From: Novosphingobium fluoreni
GTDB taxonomy: Bacteria > Pseudomonadota > Alphaproteobacteria > Sphingomonadales > Sphingomonadaceae
NCBI RefSeq assembly: GCF_014196615.1
Contig: NZ_JACIDY010000007.1
Coordinates: forward strand, 150,422 to 214,421
Reading direction: 5' to 3'
Length of the DNA: 64,000 nt
Shown piece by piece: positions 37,489-47,708 of this stretch (within the stretch, counting starts at the first letter, position 1; each line of letters begins with the position of its first letter). The notes below the pieces were generated by a model. The model was not told the origin of the DNA, searched no databases, and saw only the letters and a program-made list of their open reading frames with translations. The translations under genes were made by a program, and so were the position numbers.

Positions 37489-40401
37489 ATGCGGTTCCGC
37501 CCCTTCGCGTTCTTCGTCCTCTTCGGCCTTGTCTCTCCCGGATCACTTCAAGCCCGTGATACGGCCCCTGCCGCGGATGATACGCAGTGGGCGTTCGGCA
37601 CCAGCGACATCGCGCCAGACCCCTCGTTCCGCTTTGGTCGGCTGCCGAACGGAATGCGCTACGTCATACGGCGCAACGCCACGCCTGCGGGTACCGCGCT
37701 GGTGCGGATGGACATCGCCGTCGGCTCGCTGGATGAGAGCAAGAAAGAGCGCGGCTTCGCCCATTTCGTAGAGCACATGGCTTTCAACGGCAGCACGCAC
37801 ATCGCCGAGGGCGAGATGGTGCGGCTGCTGGAACGGCACGGCCTAGCCTTCGGCGCGGACACCAACGCGTCCACCAGCTTCGACCGCACGCTCTACAAGC
37901 TGGACTTACCGACCAACGACCCGGCCCTGATCGACACCGCGTTGATGCTGATGCGCGAAACCGCCAGCGAACTGACGATCGCCCCCGCCGCCGTAGTGCG
38001 CGAACGCGGCGTGATCTTGGCCGAGATGCGCGACCGGAACACTTGGCAGCTACGCGACACGATCGCCAACACGCAATTTCTCTACCCGAAATCCCGCTTT
38101 GCCCAGCGTTTTCCCATCGGCGTTACAGAGACGATAGAGGGCGCAGACGCCAAGCGGCTGCGGGCATTCTACCGCCGGGAATATACGCCAGCCAAGACGA
38201 CGCTGGTGGTGATCGGAGACTTCGATCCGCTAGTGGTGGAGCAGACCATCAAGGCGCGCTTTGCGGACTGGCAGGCAGGCAAGGCCGTGACCCAGCCGAG
38301 CGCCGGCCCGATCGTGGCGAAGGATCGCGATCGGACTACGATCTACATCGACCCAGCCGTTTCCGAACGCATCACCATGGTGCGTAATGGGGCCTGGCTT
38401 GATGAGCCAGACACGATCCGCCAGCGCCAGGAAAGCCTGCTGCGCCAGATCGGCTATGATATCGTCAACCGCCGTTTCCTGCGCCTTTCCCGCCAGGAGG
38501 ACCCTCCGTTTCGTGGGGCAGGCTTTGGTACGGGAGACGTGTTCGAAGCGGGACGCTCCACGCGGCTGATCGTGGATACCGTGGATCGCAAATGGCGGCG
38601 CGGAATGATTGCGGCCGCGCGGGAATATCGCCGCGCGCTGATCTACGGCTTTTCGAAGCCGGAAGTGGCCGAACAGGTCGCCAACATCCGCACCGCGCTG
38701 GAAGATGCGGCCGCCATGTCCGACACGCGCAGCAACACGGCCCTGTCCGGCGTGGCGCTGGCCTTGGTACAGGACCGCGTGGTTCCTTCCCGACCAGAGG
38801 ACGTGCTGGCCCGTTTTCGCGCCTTCATGCCCCAGATCACGCCGGAGGCCGTCCTCGCAGCAATGAAGCGGGAAGCCTTGGATGTGGCCGATCCGCTGAT
38901 ACGGTTTCGCGGACGGTATGATCCGGCAGGCGGTGCGCCTGCCATCCGCGCCGCGTGGGACGAGGCGATGAGGGCTGAAGTAGCGCAGATGAGTTCCACC
39001 GATCTCGCCGGCTTTGCCTATACCGATTTCGGCCCGGCAGGTGTCGTGGCCACAGATACGCGCGAGCCCGCTCTTGGCATTCGGCAGGTTCGCTTTGCCA
39101 ATGGTGTGATGCTAAATCTGAAGAAGACCGCACTGGAAAAAGACCGGGTGCGCGTCACCATATCGGTCGACGGTGGAGACAAGCTGGACACCAAGGCCAA
39201 TCCACTTGCCACGGAAATGATGCCTTTCCTGGACGAAGGCGGCCTGGGAAAGCACAGCACCGATGATCTGCAAACGATCCTGGCCGGTCACAGCGTAAGC
39301 GATACTTTCGGCACTGGCGATACCAGCTTCGATGCGCGCGCGATCACCACGCCTCGCGACCTGGAATTGCAGCTTCAACTATGGACGGCGATGCTGACCG
39401 ACCCCGGTTACCGGGCCGAAGGCGAAGTGCAATATCGCCACAACATGAACAATTATTTCGAGCAATTGCGCGCGACCCCAAGTTCGGCGCTGCGAGCCGA
39501 TCTGGGCGGAATTCTCTCTGGAAACGATCCACGTTTTACGCTGCAGGATGTAAAGGCCTATCGCGCGCTGACCTTTGCCAAATTGAAGCGCGATATCTCC
39601 GATCGGCTCGCCCACGGCGCAATAGAGGTCGGCATCGTGGGTGATATCTCGGAAGACGAGGCGATCGCGCTCGTCGCCAGTACCTTGGGTGCCCTGCCGA
39701 AGCGCGAGCCGGCGTTTGGCGACGGCAAGGATCGGGCCGAGCGCATATTTACCGCCGACAGGCTTCCCCGCGTGATCCGCCACACCGGGCCGGGCAATCA
39801 GGCTCTGCTGCGCCTTACTTGGCCGACGCGGGACGATACCGATCCCGAGGAAACGCTGAAGCTGGCGCTGCTGGAACGCGTTGTGCGGATCGAATTGACC
39901 GACACTCTGCGCGAGACCTTGGGTAAGGCCTACTCACCCACCGCGGCCAGTTCCCTTTCACGCGCCTGGCCCGGCTACGGGACGTTCGGGATCGCTGCCT
40001 CGGTCGACGTTGCCGACATCGAGCAGACGCGGATGGCCATCATTCGCACGCTTAACCAATTACGCGATGCTCCCGTGAACACCGATGTCCTGCAGCGCGC
40101 GCGCCAGCCATTGCTGGAAAGCGTGCAAAACAGCCTCAAGACCAATGACGGGTGGATCGCCTTGGTCGATCGTGCGCAGACCCAGGCCGATCGCATCCAA
40201 CGCCAGATTGCCGCCAAGAATCGCCTTGCGACTATTTCCGCGCAGGACGTGCAGACGATGGCACTGCGGTATCTGGAACCGGCCCAGGGGCTTGAAGTGC
40301 TCGTCCTGCCCAAAGGCCTGACACCCCCGGGATCATGGACGACCGCGTTGCGCGAGTCCGGTCAGAGTCGCTCCAGCGTGGGGATCAGCTCGTCGAAATG
40401 A
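37489..40401 (+). CDS. M16 family zinc metallopeptidase (pitrilysin type, two-repeat)
   Basis: A 970-residue exported protease with two M16 halves. The signal peptide is RPFAFFVLFGLVSPGSLQA. The first half has the inverted zinc motif H92-FVE95-H96 and the third ligand E172, 76 residues on; the second half lacks it, as in inactive M16 partners. The ATG at 37489 starts the signal peptide; an upstream TTG at 37444 is possible. The last 40 bases overlap tail-to-tail with gph on the other strand. Confidence 0.92.
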   Translation: MRFRPFAFFVLFGLVSPGSLQARDTAPAADDTQWAFGTSDIAPDPSFRFGRLPNGMRYVIRRNATPAGTALVRMDIAVGSLDESKKERGFAHFVEHMAFNGSTHIAEGEMVRLLERHGLAFGADTNASTSFDRTLYKLDLPTNDPALIDTALMLMRETASELTIAPAAVVRERGVILAEMRDRNTWQLRDTIANTQFLYPKSRFAQRFPIGVTETIEGADAKRLRAFYRREYTPAKTTLVVIGDFDPLVVEQTIKARFADWQAGKAVTQPSAGPIVAKDRDRTTIYIDPAVSERITMVRNGAWLDEPDTIRQRQESLLRQIGYDIVNRRFLRLSRQEDPPFRGAGFGTGDVFEAGRSTRLIVDTVDRKWRRGMIAAAREYRRALIYGFSKPEVAEQVANIRTALEDAAAMSDTRSNTALSGVALALVQDRVVPSRPEDVLARFRAFMPQITPEAVLAAMKREALDVADPLIRFRGRYDPAGGAPAIRAAWDEAMRAEVAQMSSTDLAGFAYTDFGPAGVVATDTREPALGIRQVRFANGVMLNLKKTALEKDRVRVTISVDGGDKLDTKANPLATEMMPFLDEGGLGKHSTDDLQTILAGHSVSDTFGTGDTSFDARAITTPRDLELQLQLWTAMLTDPGYRAEGEVQYRHNMNNYFEQLRATPSSALRADLGGILSGNDPRFTLQDVKAYRALTFAKLKRDISDRLAHGAIEVGIVGDISEDEAIALVASTLGALPKREPAFGDGKDRAERIFTADRLPRVIRHTGPGNQALLRLTWPTRDDTDPEETLKLALLERVVRIELTDTLRETLGKAYSPTAASSLSRAWPGYGTFGIAASVDVADIEQTRMAIIRTLNQLRDAPVNTDVLQRARQPLLESVQNSLKTNDGWIALVDRAQTQADRIQRQIAAKNRLATISAQDVQTMALRYLEPAQGLEVLVLPKGLTPPGSWTTALRESGQSRSSVGISSSK

Positions 40402-41033
40402 TCGATCACCGCCGTCGCGCCTAACTCGGCGAGCGGCAGATCGTTGAAACCGAAGCTGACGGCAACACACGGCAGCCCGGCGGCACGGGCTGCACCCGTA
40501 TCATACGTAGTATCGCCCACGTAAGCCGCCCGCCCGGCAACGCCTCGCCGCCGCATCTCCAGCAAAGTGTCCGGGCGCGGCTTGGCCGTGTTCGGCCCCA
40601 GGCTGTCGCCGCCGATGATGGTATAGAACCTATCCGAAAGGCCCAGTTCACCCAGCAGCTTGACCGCAAGATGCTCCAGCTTGTTGGTCACCAAAGCAAG
40701 CTGCACCCCGCGTGACGCCAGCGAGTCCAACATCTGCGCCCCGCCGGGATACAGCTTCGTCTCGATGGCGATATGCGCTTCGTAATATTCCAGAAGCCGG
40801 GGAAACAGTTCGTCGATCCGGCTGGCCGGCAAGGCCCCGCCCGTCACCTCCAGAGCTTTCGCCAGCATCTTGCGCGATCCGCCGCCGACCAACGGGCGTA
40901 CCTCATCCACCGGGATCGGCGCGCGGCCTTCCAGCCCGATGGTATAGTTCACGGCTCCGGCCAGATCGCCCAGGGTGTTCAGCAACGTACCGTCAAGGTC
41001 GAACCCGACGATTGCAAAAGGAAAGTTCGTCAT
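40362..41033 (-). CDS. gph: Phosphoglycolate phosphatase, HAD superfamily
   Basis: A 223-residue HAD hydrolase with motif I GFDLDGTLLNT (D12 nucleophile, D14), motif II LALVTNKLE, a Lys in TAKPRPD and motif IV YVGDTTYDTG. The pattern fits Gph, which removes phosphate from 2-phosphoglycolate, although HAD-IA members overlap in specificity. The ATG at 41033 directly precedes the motif; the frame is open further upstream without similarity. It is divergent from glmU. Confidence 0.88.
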   Translation of the reverse strand: MTNFPFAIVGFDLDGTLLNTLGDLAGAVNYTIGLEGRAPIPVDEVRPLVGGGSRKMLAKALEVTGGALPASRIDELFPRLLEYYEAHIAIETKLYPGGAQMLDSLASRGVQLALVTNKLEHLAVKLLGELGLSDRFYTIIGGDSLGPNTAKPRPDTLLEMRRRGVAGRAAYVGDTTYDTGAARAAGLPCVAVSFGFNDLPLAELGATAVIDHFDELIPTLERL

Positions 41034-41094
41034 CGCGACCGCACGTGCGCGCTTGTGGTGGAATCCGCAAGCATTTGCTGGCACACGCCGGGAC

Positions 41095-42477
41095 ATGACA
41101 TCTTCCGTTTTGCAGCCGGTCAGCCCCCCCCTTGCCATCGTGATTCTCGCCGCCGGTAAAGGCACGCGGATGAAAAGCGATCTGCATAAGGTGCTGCATC
41201 CCATTGCCGGCCGGCCGATGCTGGAACATTTGCTGCAAAGTGCGGCTCGGCTCGATCCCCAGTTTCAGGTCGTCGTCGCCGGGCATGGCCGCGATCAGCT
41301 GGAAACCGCCCTGGCGGGCCGCGCCGTGATCGCCCTGCAACAGCCACAGCTGGGGACAGGGCACGCCGTCCTGCAGGCACGGCAAGCGTTGAAAGCCTTT
41401 ACCGGCGATATTCTGATTCTTTACGGCGATGTCCCCTTCGTTTCCGAAGCAACGATGCGGTCCATGCTGGAGCGGCTGCATCAGGCCGATGCCCCGCCCG
41501 TGGTGGTGCTGGGGTTCGAGCCGGACGATCCCCTACAATACGGACGCATCGTCGCCGAAGGTGACCGGATCGAGCGCATGGTCGAACACAAGGACGCCAC
41601 CGAGGAAGAGCGTCTGGTCGGCCTGTGCAACTCCGGCCTGATGGCGGTACGTAGCCAGGACCTGTTCGCGCTGCTGGATCGCGTCGGCAACGACAACGCG
41701 CAGGGCGAATACTACCTCACCGACATCGTCAATATCGCCAATGGCGATGGGCGCGCCTGCGCTGTCGTCATCACCGACAATGCTGACGAGGTTGCGGGTA
41801 TCAACGCTCGCGGGGAGTTGGCGCAGGCCGAGGCACGCTGGCAGGCGCGGCGGCGTCAGCAGGCGATGGCGGATGGAGCCACGCTCGTCGCGCCAGAAAC
41901 CGTGTGGTTTTCCTGGGACACGAAGATTGGTCGCGATGTCACCATCGAACCGAACGTGGTGTTCGGCCCGGGGGTGACGATCGCGGACGGGGTCACCCTT
42001 CACGCATTCTCGCACCTTGAAGGCGCCACGCTGGAGGCCGGCGTCTCGATCGGCCCTTATGCGCGCCTGCGGCCAGGCGCCGTGTTGAAAGCCAAGTCGC
42101 GCGTCGGCAACTTCGTAGAGATGAAGAACGCCGTGCTGGGCGAAGGGGCCAAGGCGAATCACCTGACCTACCTGGGCGATGCCGATGTCGGACCTGGCGC
42201 AAACATCGGCGCCGGAACGATCACCTGCAATTACGATGGCTATTTCAAGCACCGCACCGTGATCGGACCGCGCGCCTTCATCGGTTCAAACAGCGCACTG
42301 ATCGCACCAGTCCGCATCGGCGCCGATGCGATCGTGGGCGCCGGCAGCGCGGTGAGCCGTGACGTGGCAGATGGCGAATTACGTCTGGTACGGGCAGAGC
42401 AATTGGTTAAGCCAGGCTGGGCAGACAGCTTTCATGACGCTATGAAAAAGAAAAAGGCTGATCGATCAAAGCCCTGA
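41095..42477 (+). CDS. glmU: Bifunctional UDP-GlcNAc pyrophosphorylase / GlcN-1-P acetyltransferase
   Basis: A 460-residue cytosolic enzyme performing the last two steps to UDP-GlcNAc. The N-terminal uridyltransferase has LAAGKGTRMKSDLHKVLHPIAGRPM (18 onward), and the C-terminal left-handed beta-helix has repeated hexapeptides with IGAGTITCNYDGYFKHRT and IGSNSALIAPVRIG. The ATG at 41095 is the family-like start. glmS, the first step of the same route, lies at 43507, with one gene between. Confidence 0.96.
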   Translation: MTSSVLQPVSPPLAIVILAAGKGTRMKSDLHKVLHPIAGRPMLEHLLQSAARLDPQFQVVVAGHGRDQLETALAGRAVIALQQPQLGTGHAVLQARQALKAFTGDILILYGDVPFVSEATMRSMLERLHQADAPPVVVLGFEPDDPLQYGRIVAEGDRIERMVEHKDATEEERLVGLCNSGLMAVRSQDLFALLDRVGNDNAQGEYYLTDIVNIANGDGRACAVVITDNADEVAGINARGELAQAEARWQARRRQQAMADGATLVAPETVWFSWDTKIGRDVTIEPNVVFGPGVTIADGVTLHAFSHLEGATLEAGVSIGPYARLRPGAVLKAKSRVGNFVEMKNAVLGEGAKANHLTYLGDADVGPGANIGAGTITCNYDGYFKHRTVIGPRAFIGSNSALIAPVRIGADAIVGAGSAVSRDVADGELRLVRAEQLVKPGWADSFHDAMKKKKADRSKP

Positions 42478-42507
42478 CACCGTTTTCTTCCAAGCAAGGA
42501 TACGTTG

Positions 42508-43359
42508 ATGAGCAACAGTCCATGGCAACATAATCGCAGCAACTCTGACAGTGATGACGTCGATTTTGAGATCAAGGGTCAGGAACTGCAGTTCGTAGAG
42601 ATCGAATTGGATCCGGGCGAAAGTGCCGTCGCGGAAGCCGGTGCGATGGTTTGGAAAGACGCCAGCATCGATATGACGACGGTGTTCGGTGATGGCTCGG
42701 CTGGGCAAGCCGGAGGCGGTTTCATGGGCAAGCTGCTGGGAGCCGGCAAGCGCCTTGTCACCGGGGAAAGCCTGTTCACTACCGTCTTTACCCACCAGGG
42801 CCGTGGCAAGGCGCGCGTCGCCTTTGCCTCACCGATCCCCGGTTCGATCGTGCCCTTGAAATTGGGCACTTTGGGCGGACGCCTGGTTTGCCAGAAGGAC
42901 GCTTTCCTGTGCGCCGCACGGGGCGTGCAGATCGGAATTCACTTCCAGCAAAAGATCATGACTGGCCTGTTCGGCGGCGAAGGCTTCATCATGCAGCGCC
43001 TGGACGGCGATGGCTGGGTCTTCGTGCAAATGGGCGGCACCGTGATCGAGCGGGAATTGGCACCAGGAGAGGAACTGCACGTCGATACCGGCTGCGTCGC
43101 CGCGTTCACCGCCGATGTGGATTTCGACGTGATCCGCGCCGGCTCCATCAAGTCGATGTTCTTCGGCGGCGAAGGCGTGTTCTTTGCGCGGTTGCGCGGG
43201 CCTGGAAAGGTCTGGATTCAGTCGTTGCCATTCTCCCGCCTCGCAGGTCGAATGCTGGCGGCCGCCATGCCTTATGGCGGGCAGAACCGGGGGGAGAGCA
43301 CTCTGCTCGGTCTCGGCGCGATGGGCGGCCTCGGCGCGATGATCAGCGGCGACGATTGA
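42508..43359 (+). CDS. TIGR00266 / AIM24 (DUF124) family protein
   Basis: A 283-residue protein of the beta-sandwich TIGR00266 family: N-terminal EIKGQELQFVEIELDPGESAVAEAGAMVW, FGDGSAGQAGGGFMGKLLGAGKRLVTGESLF and the end GPGKVWIQSLPFSRLAGRM are characteristic. Members resemble the mitochondrial AIM24; their bacterial function is unknown. AAGGA precedes the ATG at 42508, and a TTG one codon earlier exists. It sits between glmU and glmS, but a link to amino-sugar synthesis is not evident. Confidence 0.88.
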   Translation: MSNSPWQHNRSNSDSDDVDFEIKGQELQFVEIELDPGESAVAEAGAMVWKDASIDMTTVFGDGSAGQAGGGFMGKLLGAGKRLVTGESLFTTVFTHQGRGKARVAFASPIPGSIVPLKLGTLGGRLVCQKDAFLCAARGVQIGIHFQQKIMTGLFGGEGFIMQRLDGDGWVFVQMGGTVIERELAPGEELHVDTGCVAAFTADVDFDVIRAGSIKSMFFGGEGVFFARLRGPGKVWIQSLPFSRLAGRMLAAAMPYGGQNRGESTLLGLGAMGGLGAMISGDD

Positions 43360-43506
43360 GCGCGATTAGTTTCTCACCGTTGTAATCGTATCGTAAGCTT
43401 GCGGATGGGCGGCAGGCCCTACACCTTTGTTCAGGATTCTCCGACTATCGTCCGGTCGAGCAATCTCATCTGAATTTGATCTCATTCAAGTGAAAGCATC
43501 AGCAGC

Positions 43507-45330
43507 ATGTGCGGCATCATTGGCATCGTCGGCAAGGAAGACGTGGCGGATCGCCTCGTCGATGGACTTCGTCGCATGGAGTACCGGGGCTACGATAGCG
43601 CCGGTATCTGCACGATCCACGATGGCGAGCTGATCCGCCGGCGTGCGCAGGGCAAGCTACAGAACCTAGTTACCGAGCTTGCTCATAACCCGGCATCTGG
43701 CCTGACCGGGATCGCACACACGCGCTGGGCCACGCACGGCGCACCGACGGCGGCGAACGCCCATCCTCATGCAACGTCTGAACTCGCACTTGTACACAAC
43801 GGTATCATCGAAAACTTCAAGCCACTGCGTGACAGCCTTGAGGCGCGAGGCCGGCATTTTGAGAGTCAGACCGATACCGAGGTCGTAGCTCACCTGATTT
43901 CTGAGCTTGTCGAGGGCGGCCTGTCGCCCGAGCAGGCGGTGCGCGAAGCCCTGCCGGAACTGCGCGGGGCCTTTGCGTTGGCTATCGCATTCAAGCGCTT
44001 TCCGGACATGCTGATCGGGGCTCGCCTCGGCTCACCGCTCGTGGTCGGTTATGGCGATGGCGAGACGTATCTCGGCTCGGACGCACTCGCCCTGGCGCCG
44101 CTCACCCAGCGTATCAGCTATCTTGAGGAAGGTGATTGGGTCGTCATCACCCGCAAAGGCGCGCAGGTCTATGATGCGTCAAACCATGCGGTCGAGCGTG
44201 AGATCGTCGCATCTGGCGCCTCGGCCGTCGCGATCGAGAAGGGCAATTATCGCCACTTCATGCAGAAGGAAATCTTCGAGCAACCGACCGTGGTGGCGCA
44301 GACCCTTCGCAGCTACATTCATCAGGTCGATCAGTCAGTCGCATTGCCCCAGATCGACTTCGACTTGTCCCGCATCAATCGAGTCACGATCGTCGCCTGC
44401 GGCACCAGCTATTACGCTGGGATGGTGGCGAAGTACTGGTTCGAGCAATTTGCCCGCCTGCCGGTCGACATTGATGTCGCTTCCGAGTTTCGTTACCGCG
44501 ATCCGGTCTTGGAACCGGGCGGCCTGGCACTGTTCATCTCGCAATCCGGCGAGACGGCCGACACTCTGGCCGCTCTGCGCCATTGCAAGGCGGCTGGGCA
44601 GACCATCGCCGTCGTAGTGAACGTACCGACCAGTTCGATGGCCCGCGAGGCCGACTTGCTGCTGCCAACCCATGCCGGGCCCGAAATCGGCGTTGCCTCG
44701 ACAAAGGCATTCACTTGTCAGCTCGCTGTGCTGGCCGCGCTCGCCGCGCATTTGGCGGTGAAACGCGGACGCATCGATCGCGAGGAGGAGATCGCCATCG
44801 TGCGCCATCTGGTGGAAACGCCGGCCTGCTTGAACGCAGCCCTCGCTTTCGACGAGGAGATTTTTTCGATGGCGCACCTCATCGCTCCCGCCCGGGACGT
44901 GCTCTATCTCGGCCGCGGCCCGGACTATCCCCTGGCATTGGAGGGAGCGCTAAAACTGAAGGAAATCAGCTATATACATGCAGAAGGTTATGCTTCTGGT
45001 GAGATGAAGCATGGCCCTATCGCGTTGATAGACGAAGCCGTGCCGGTAATCGTCCTGGCGCCTTCAGGCCCACTATTCGAAAAGACCGTGAGCAACATGC
45101 AGGAGGTGCGAGCGCGCGGCGGCAAGGTTGTTCTGATTTCGGATGCCGACGGCATTAAGGAAGCGGGCGAAGGTTGCATTGCCACGATCGAGATGCCCAA
45201 GGTGCATCCGCTCATCGCCCCCTTGGTCTATGCCGTTCCGGTCCAGTTGCTGGCCTATCACGTCGCCTGTGTGAAGGGCACGGATGTGGACCAGCCCCGC
45301 AATCTGGCGAAGAGCGTCACGGTAGAGTGA
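43507..45330 (+). CDS. glmS: Glutamine--fructose-6-phosphate transaminase (isomerizing)
   Basis: A 607-residue cytosolic enzyme, first step of UDP-GlcNAc synthesis. The mature N-terminal Cys2 nucleophile is in MCGIIGIVG; the glutaminase domain has HTRWATHG and NGIIENF; two SIS isomerase domains follow (ACGTSYYAGMV, ISQSGETADTLAAL, GPEIGVASTKAF); and the end is NLAKSVTVE. No GlmS ribozyme is seen, as expected for a Gram-negative. A GC-rich hairpin at 45338-45359 follows and is shared with the convergent purQ. Confidence 0.97.
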   Translation: MCGIIGIVGKEDVADRLVDGLRRMEYRGYDSAGICTIHDGELIRRRAQGKLQNLVTELAHNPASGLTGIAHTRWATHGAPTAANAHPHATSELALVHNGIIENFKPLRDSLEARGRHFESQTDTEVVAHLISELVEGGLSPEQAVREALPELRGAFALAIAFKRFPDMLIGARLGSPLVVGYGDGETYLGSDALALAPLTQRISYLEEGDWVVITRKGAQVYDASNHAVEREIVASGASAVAIEKGNYRHFMQKEIFEQPTVVAQTLRSYIHQVDQSVALPQIDFDLSRINRVTIVACGTSYYAGMVAKYWFEQFARLPVDIDVASEFRYRDPVLEPGGLALFISQSGETADTLAALRHCKAAGQTIAVVVNVPTSSMAREADLLLPTHAGPEIGVASTKAFTCQLAVLAALAAHLAVKRGRIDREEEIAIVRHLVETPACLNAALAFDEEIFSMAHLIAPARDVLYLGRGPDYPLALEGALKLKEISYIHAEGYASGEMKHGPIALIDEAVPVIVLAPSGPLFEKTVSNMQEVRARGGKVVLISDADGIKEAGEGCIATIEMPKVHPLIAPLVYAVPVQLLAYHVACVKGTDVDQPRNLAKSVTVE

Positions 45331-45337
45331 GGACTTA

Positions 45338-45359
45338 GGCGCGGCTGCAAGGCCGCGCC
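45338..45359. terminator. Bidirectional hairpin between glmS and purQ
   Basis: The 8-bp GC stem GGCGCGGC / GCCGCGCC with a 6-base loop lies between two convergent stops (glmS and purQ), where one terminator could serve both strands. No long U-run flanks it, so strength is uncertain. Confidence 0.5.
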
Positions 45360-45368
45360 CAGCGTTTC

Positions 45369-46049
45369 TCAGGCGGCAACCAAGCCCTTGATCGCGCTTT
45401 CGAACAGGGCGCGACCATGGTCGCCACCATGCGCCGCTTCGATCGCTCTTTCAGGGTGGGGCATCATCCCAAGGACATTGCCGGCATCGTTTAGGATACC
45501 CGCGATGTTTCGTGCCGATCCATTCACATCCTCAGCATAACGGAACGCCACGCGGCCTTCACCCTCCAGGCGGTCGAGCGTCTCTCCGTCAGCGTAGAAG
45601 TTGCCATCGTGATGCGCGACGGGAATGCGGATGGTCTCGCCCGCTTCGTAGCCTGCCGTGAACAAGGACTGCGCATTCTCGACGGTCAGGCTCACCTCGC
45701 GGCAGACGAAGCGGATGCCCGCATTGCGCAGCAGCGCGCCCGGCAGCAAACCGCTTTCGGTCAGTACCTGAAAGCCGTTGCACACGCCCAGCACCGGCAC
45801 GCCCTGCCCGGCCGCCTTGATCACGGCTTGCATGATCGGCGAGCGCGAGGCGATCGCACCACAGCGCAGATAATCGCCGTAGGAAAAGCCGCCGGGGAGC
45901 GCGATGAAGTCCAACCCCTGCGGCAGATCGGCATCACCGTGCCACACACGCGTCGGTTCGGTGCCCGACACCTTGTGCAGGGCGTCGAACATGTCCCGGT
46001 CGCAATTGGAACCGGGGAACGTGATCACCGCCGAGCGGAACCCGCTCAC
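45369..46049 (-). CDS. purQ: Phosphoribosylformylglycinamidine synthase, glutaminase subunit
   Basis: A 226-residue class I glutamine amidotransferase subunit that hands ammonia to PurL in the FGAM synthase complex. [13 protein letters not shown] opens the protein, GVCNGFQVL holds the catalytic Cys, and [10 protein letters not shown] carries the triad His/Glu. The start is a GTG at 46049 that overlaps the purS stop (GTGA), a coupling typical of purSQ; the frame is open upstream but antisense-like. purL is not in this window. Confidence 0.95.
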   Translation of the reverse strand: MSGFRSAVITFPGSNCDRDMFDALHKVSGTEPTRVWHGDADLPQGLDFIALPGGFSYGDYLRCGAIASRSPIMQAVIKAAGQGVPVLGVCNGFQVLTESGLLPGALLRNAGIRFVCREVSLTVENAQSLFTAGYEAGETIRIPVAHHDGNFYADGETLDRLEGEGRVAFRYAEDVNGSARNIAGILNDAGNVLGMMPHPERAIEAAHGGDHGRALFESAIKGLVAA

Positions 46050-46297
46050 GCCTTCAGCTCCGGCGCGGCGACCTTTTCGATACGGTAGCTTTCGATCACC
46101 ATATTGGCGAGCAGCTTGCGGCACATCTCGTCGAGATCGGCGTCCGTCACGCCGTCCGCCACGTCCAGCTCGATCAGCCGGCCCGCGCGGACATCGTTCA
46201 CACCGGTAAAGCCCAGTCCTTCCAGCGAATGATGAATGGCGCGCCCCTGAGGGTCGAGCACACCGGGCTTGAGGCTGACATGGACGCGCACTTTCAT
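46046..46297 (-). CDS. purS: Phosphoribosylformylglycinamidine synthase subunit PurS
   Basis: An 83-residue small subunit bridging PurL and Pur[20 protein letters not shown] is the standard start, followed by [11 protein letters not shown] and the [16 protein letters not shown] ending. An AAAGGCCC sequence precedes the ATG at 46297. It overlaps purQ by 4 bases. Confidence 0.95.
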   Translation of the reverse strand: MKVRVHVSLKPGVLDPQGRAIHHSLEGLGFTGVNDVRAGRLIELDVADGVTDADLDEMCRKLLANMVIESYRIEKVAAPELKA

Positions 46298-46424
46298 CGC
46301 CGGGCCTTTCGCATGGGCGTGGATCGAGGTGCCTATGCCCCCACTCACGATTCGGAGCAAGCTGCACCCCAAAAAGGACAAGCTTCGATTGAAGCGGCCG
46401 CAAGGCTGTGTCACCGCTAAGGCT

Positions 46425-47339
46425 ATGAATGCACGCTTTGCAGGCCAGGTCGCCATCGTCACCGGAGCAGGCAATGGCCTTGGCCGAGCCTATGCGCTCG
46501 AACTGGCACGGCAGGGAGCGAAGGTCGTGGTCAACGATCTGGGGGTAGCCCGCGACGGAAGCGGCGGGGGGCTATCGGCCGATAAGGTGGTCGACGAAAT
46601 CCGCAATAACGGCGGCGAGGCGATGGCTGATGGCGGCGACGTTTCCGACTTTGCACAGATGGACGCGATGGCGGCCCGCGTGCTGGAGCGATGGGGCGCG
46701 ATCGACATCCTGATCAACAACGCCGGTATCCTGCGTGATCGCACGTTCGCCAAGATGGTGCCTGCGGACTTCGAAGCCGTCTTGCGCGTCCATCTGCTCG
46801 GATCGGCGTTCGCGACCAAGGCGGTTTGGGAAACGATGCGACGGCAGCGACGCGGCCGCGTTCTGATGACGACATCAGCATCCGGGCTGGGTGGGAACTT
46901 CGGGCAGGCAAATTATGCTGCGGCCAAGGCGGGCATCATCGGCCTGGCCAAGACGCTCCATCTGGAAGGCGCGAAGTACGGGATCCGAGTCAACTGCATC
47001 GCCCCAGCGGCAGGCACTCGTATGACGGAGGATATCCTGCCGGAAGAGGCGTTCCAGGCATTCCATATGGACGACGTGGTGCCCGCCGCGCTGTTCCTGG
47101 TTTCCGATCAAGCCCCGGAAGGCGCCGTCGTAGGGGCCGGCGGCGGGATCGTGCAGGGCTGCTGGCTGACGATGGGCCAAGGCGTCCTACTGGAGCAGCA
47201 CGAGCGAACCGTGGACGGGGTTGCCGCTAACTGGTCTCGGATCATGGCGCAGGCACCCGGCGTGCCGCTAAATAACGGGATGGAGCAGACCTATCGCGGA
47301 CTGGCGATGATCAATCCGCCAAAATCGCCGCCGCGTTAA
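46425..47339 (+). CDS. SDR-family dehydrogenase, MFE-2/(3R)-hydroxyacyl-CoA dehydrogenase-like
   Basis: A 304-residue short-chain dehydrogenase with the NAD(P) loop [24 protein letters not shown] and catalytic S...Y-x3-K in [19 protein letters not shown]. An N-terminal [13 protein letters not shown] stretch and the RDRTFAKM block are typical of the dehydrogenase unit of peroxisomal multifunctional enzyme 2, acting on D-3-hydroxyacyl-CoA. The C-terminal hydratase and SCP domains of the eukaryotic fusion are absent. The Shine-Dalgarno is weak. Its 3' end overlaps the convergent DUF2794 gene by 4 bases. Confidence 0.88.
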   Translation: MNARFAGQVAIVTGAGNGLGRAYALELARQGAKVVVNDLGVARDGSGGGLSADKVVDEIRNNGGEAMADGGDVSDFAQMDAMAARVLERWGAIDILINNAGILRDRTFAKMVPADFEAVLRVHLLGSAFATKAVWETMRRQRRGRVLMTTSASGLGGNFGQANYAAAKAGIIGLAKTLHLEGAKYGIRVNCIAPAAGTRMTEDILPEEAFQAFHMDDVVPAALFLVSDQAPEGAVVGAGGGIVQGCWLTMGQGVLLEQHERTVDGVAANWSRIMAQAPGVPLNNGMEQTYRGLAMINPPKSPPR

Positions 47340-47701
47340 TTGTCCACGACCTTGAGGAGCCTTCGCTCCAGCGGAACGAGAACGCCGGCAAGCTCGTGGC
47401 CGCGCTTCAGGACTTGCCCGACTTCGCCGAACAGGGTCCACATACCCTGCTTACCACGAAGAGCCGGGCGTTTCTCGATGCGAGCTTGAGGTCGTTCGGC
47501 GGCGCGGCGGAAAGCGGAAAAGCTTGCGGCGTCGCGCGTGAACTCCATGGCATAATCGCGCCACTGCCCCGCGGCTACCATGCGCCCATAGACGTCCAGA
47601 ATACGCTGCAATTCCAGGCGATCGAACCCGACCTGAAGCGCTCCGGCTTTGGGAAACGCAATAATATTCGTGTCGGTAGAGCCGTTCCCGGGTGCTGCCA
47701 T
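47336..47701 (-). CDS. DUF2794 domain-containing protein
   Basis: A 121-residue protein of a family I recall as largely restricted to alphaproteobacteria. FDRLELQRILDVYGRMVAAG and QWRDYAMEFTRDAASFSAFRR, followed by ARIEKRPALRGKQGMW, match the family. No function is known. It starts 7 bases after the serine acetyltransferase stop, so the two are likely co-transcribed. Confidence 0.85.
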   Translation of the reverse strand: MAAPGNGSTDTNIIAFPKAGALQVGFDRLELQRILDVYGRMVAAGQWRDYAMEFTRDAASFSAFRRAAERPQARIEKRPALRGKQGMWTLFGEVGQVLKRGHELAGVLVPLERRLLKVVDN

Positions 47702-47708
47702 CGCAGGC

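Noticed and set aside
43360..43506. A glmS-type riboswitch/ribozyme leader
   Set aside because: No glmS ribozyme core is visible, and it is not expected in a Gram-negative; the 147-base leader shows only ordinary sequence.
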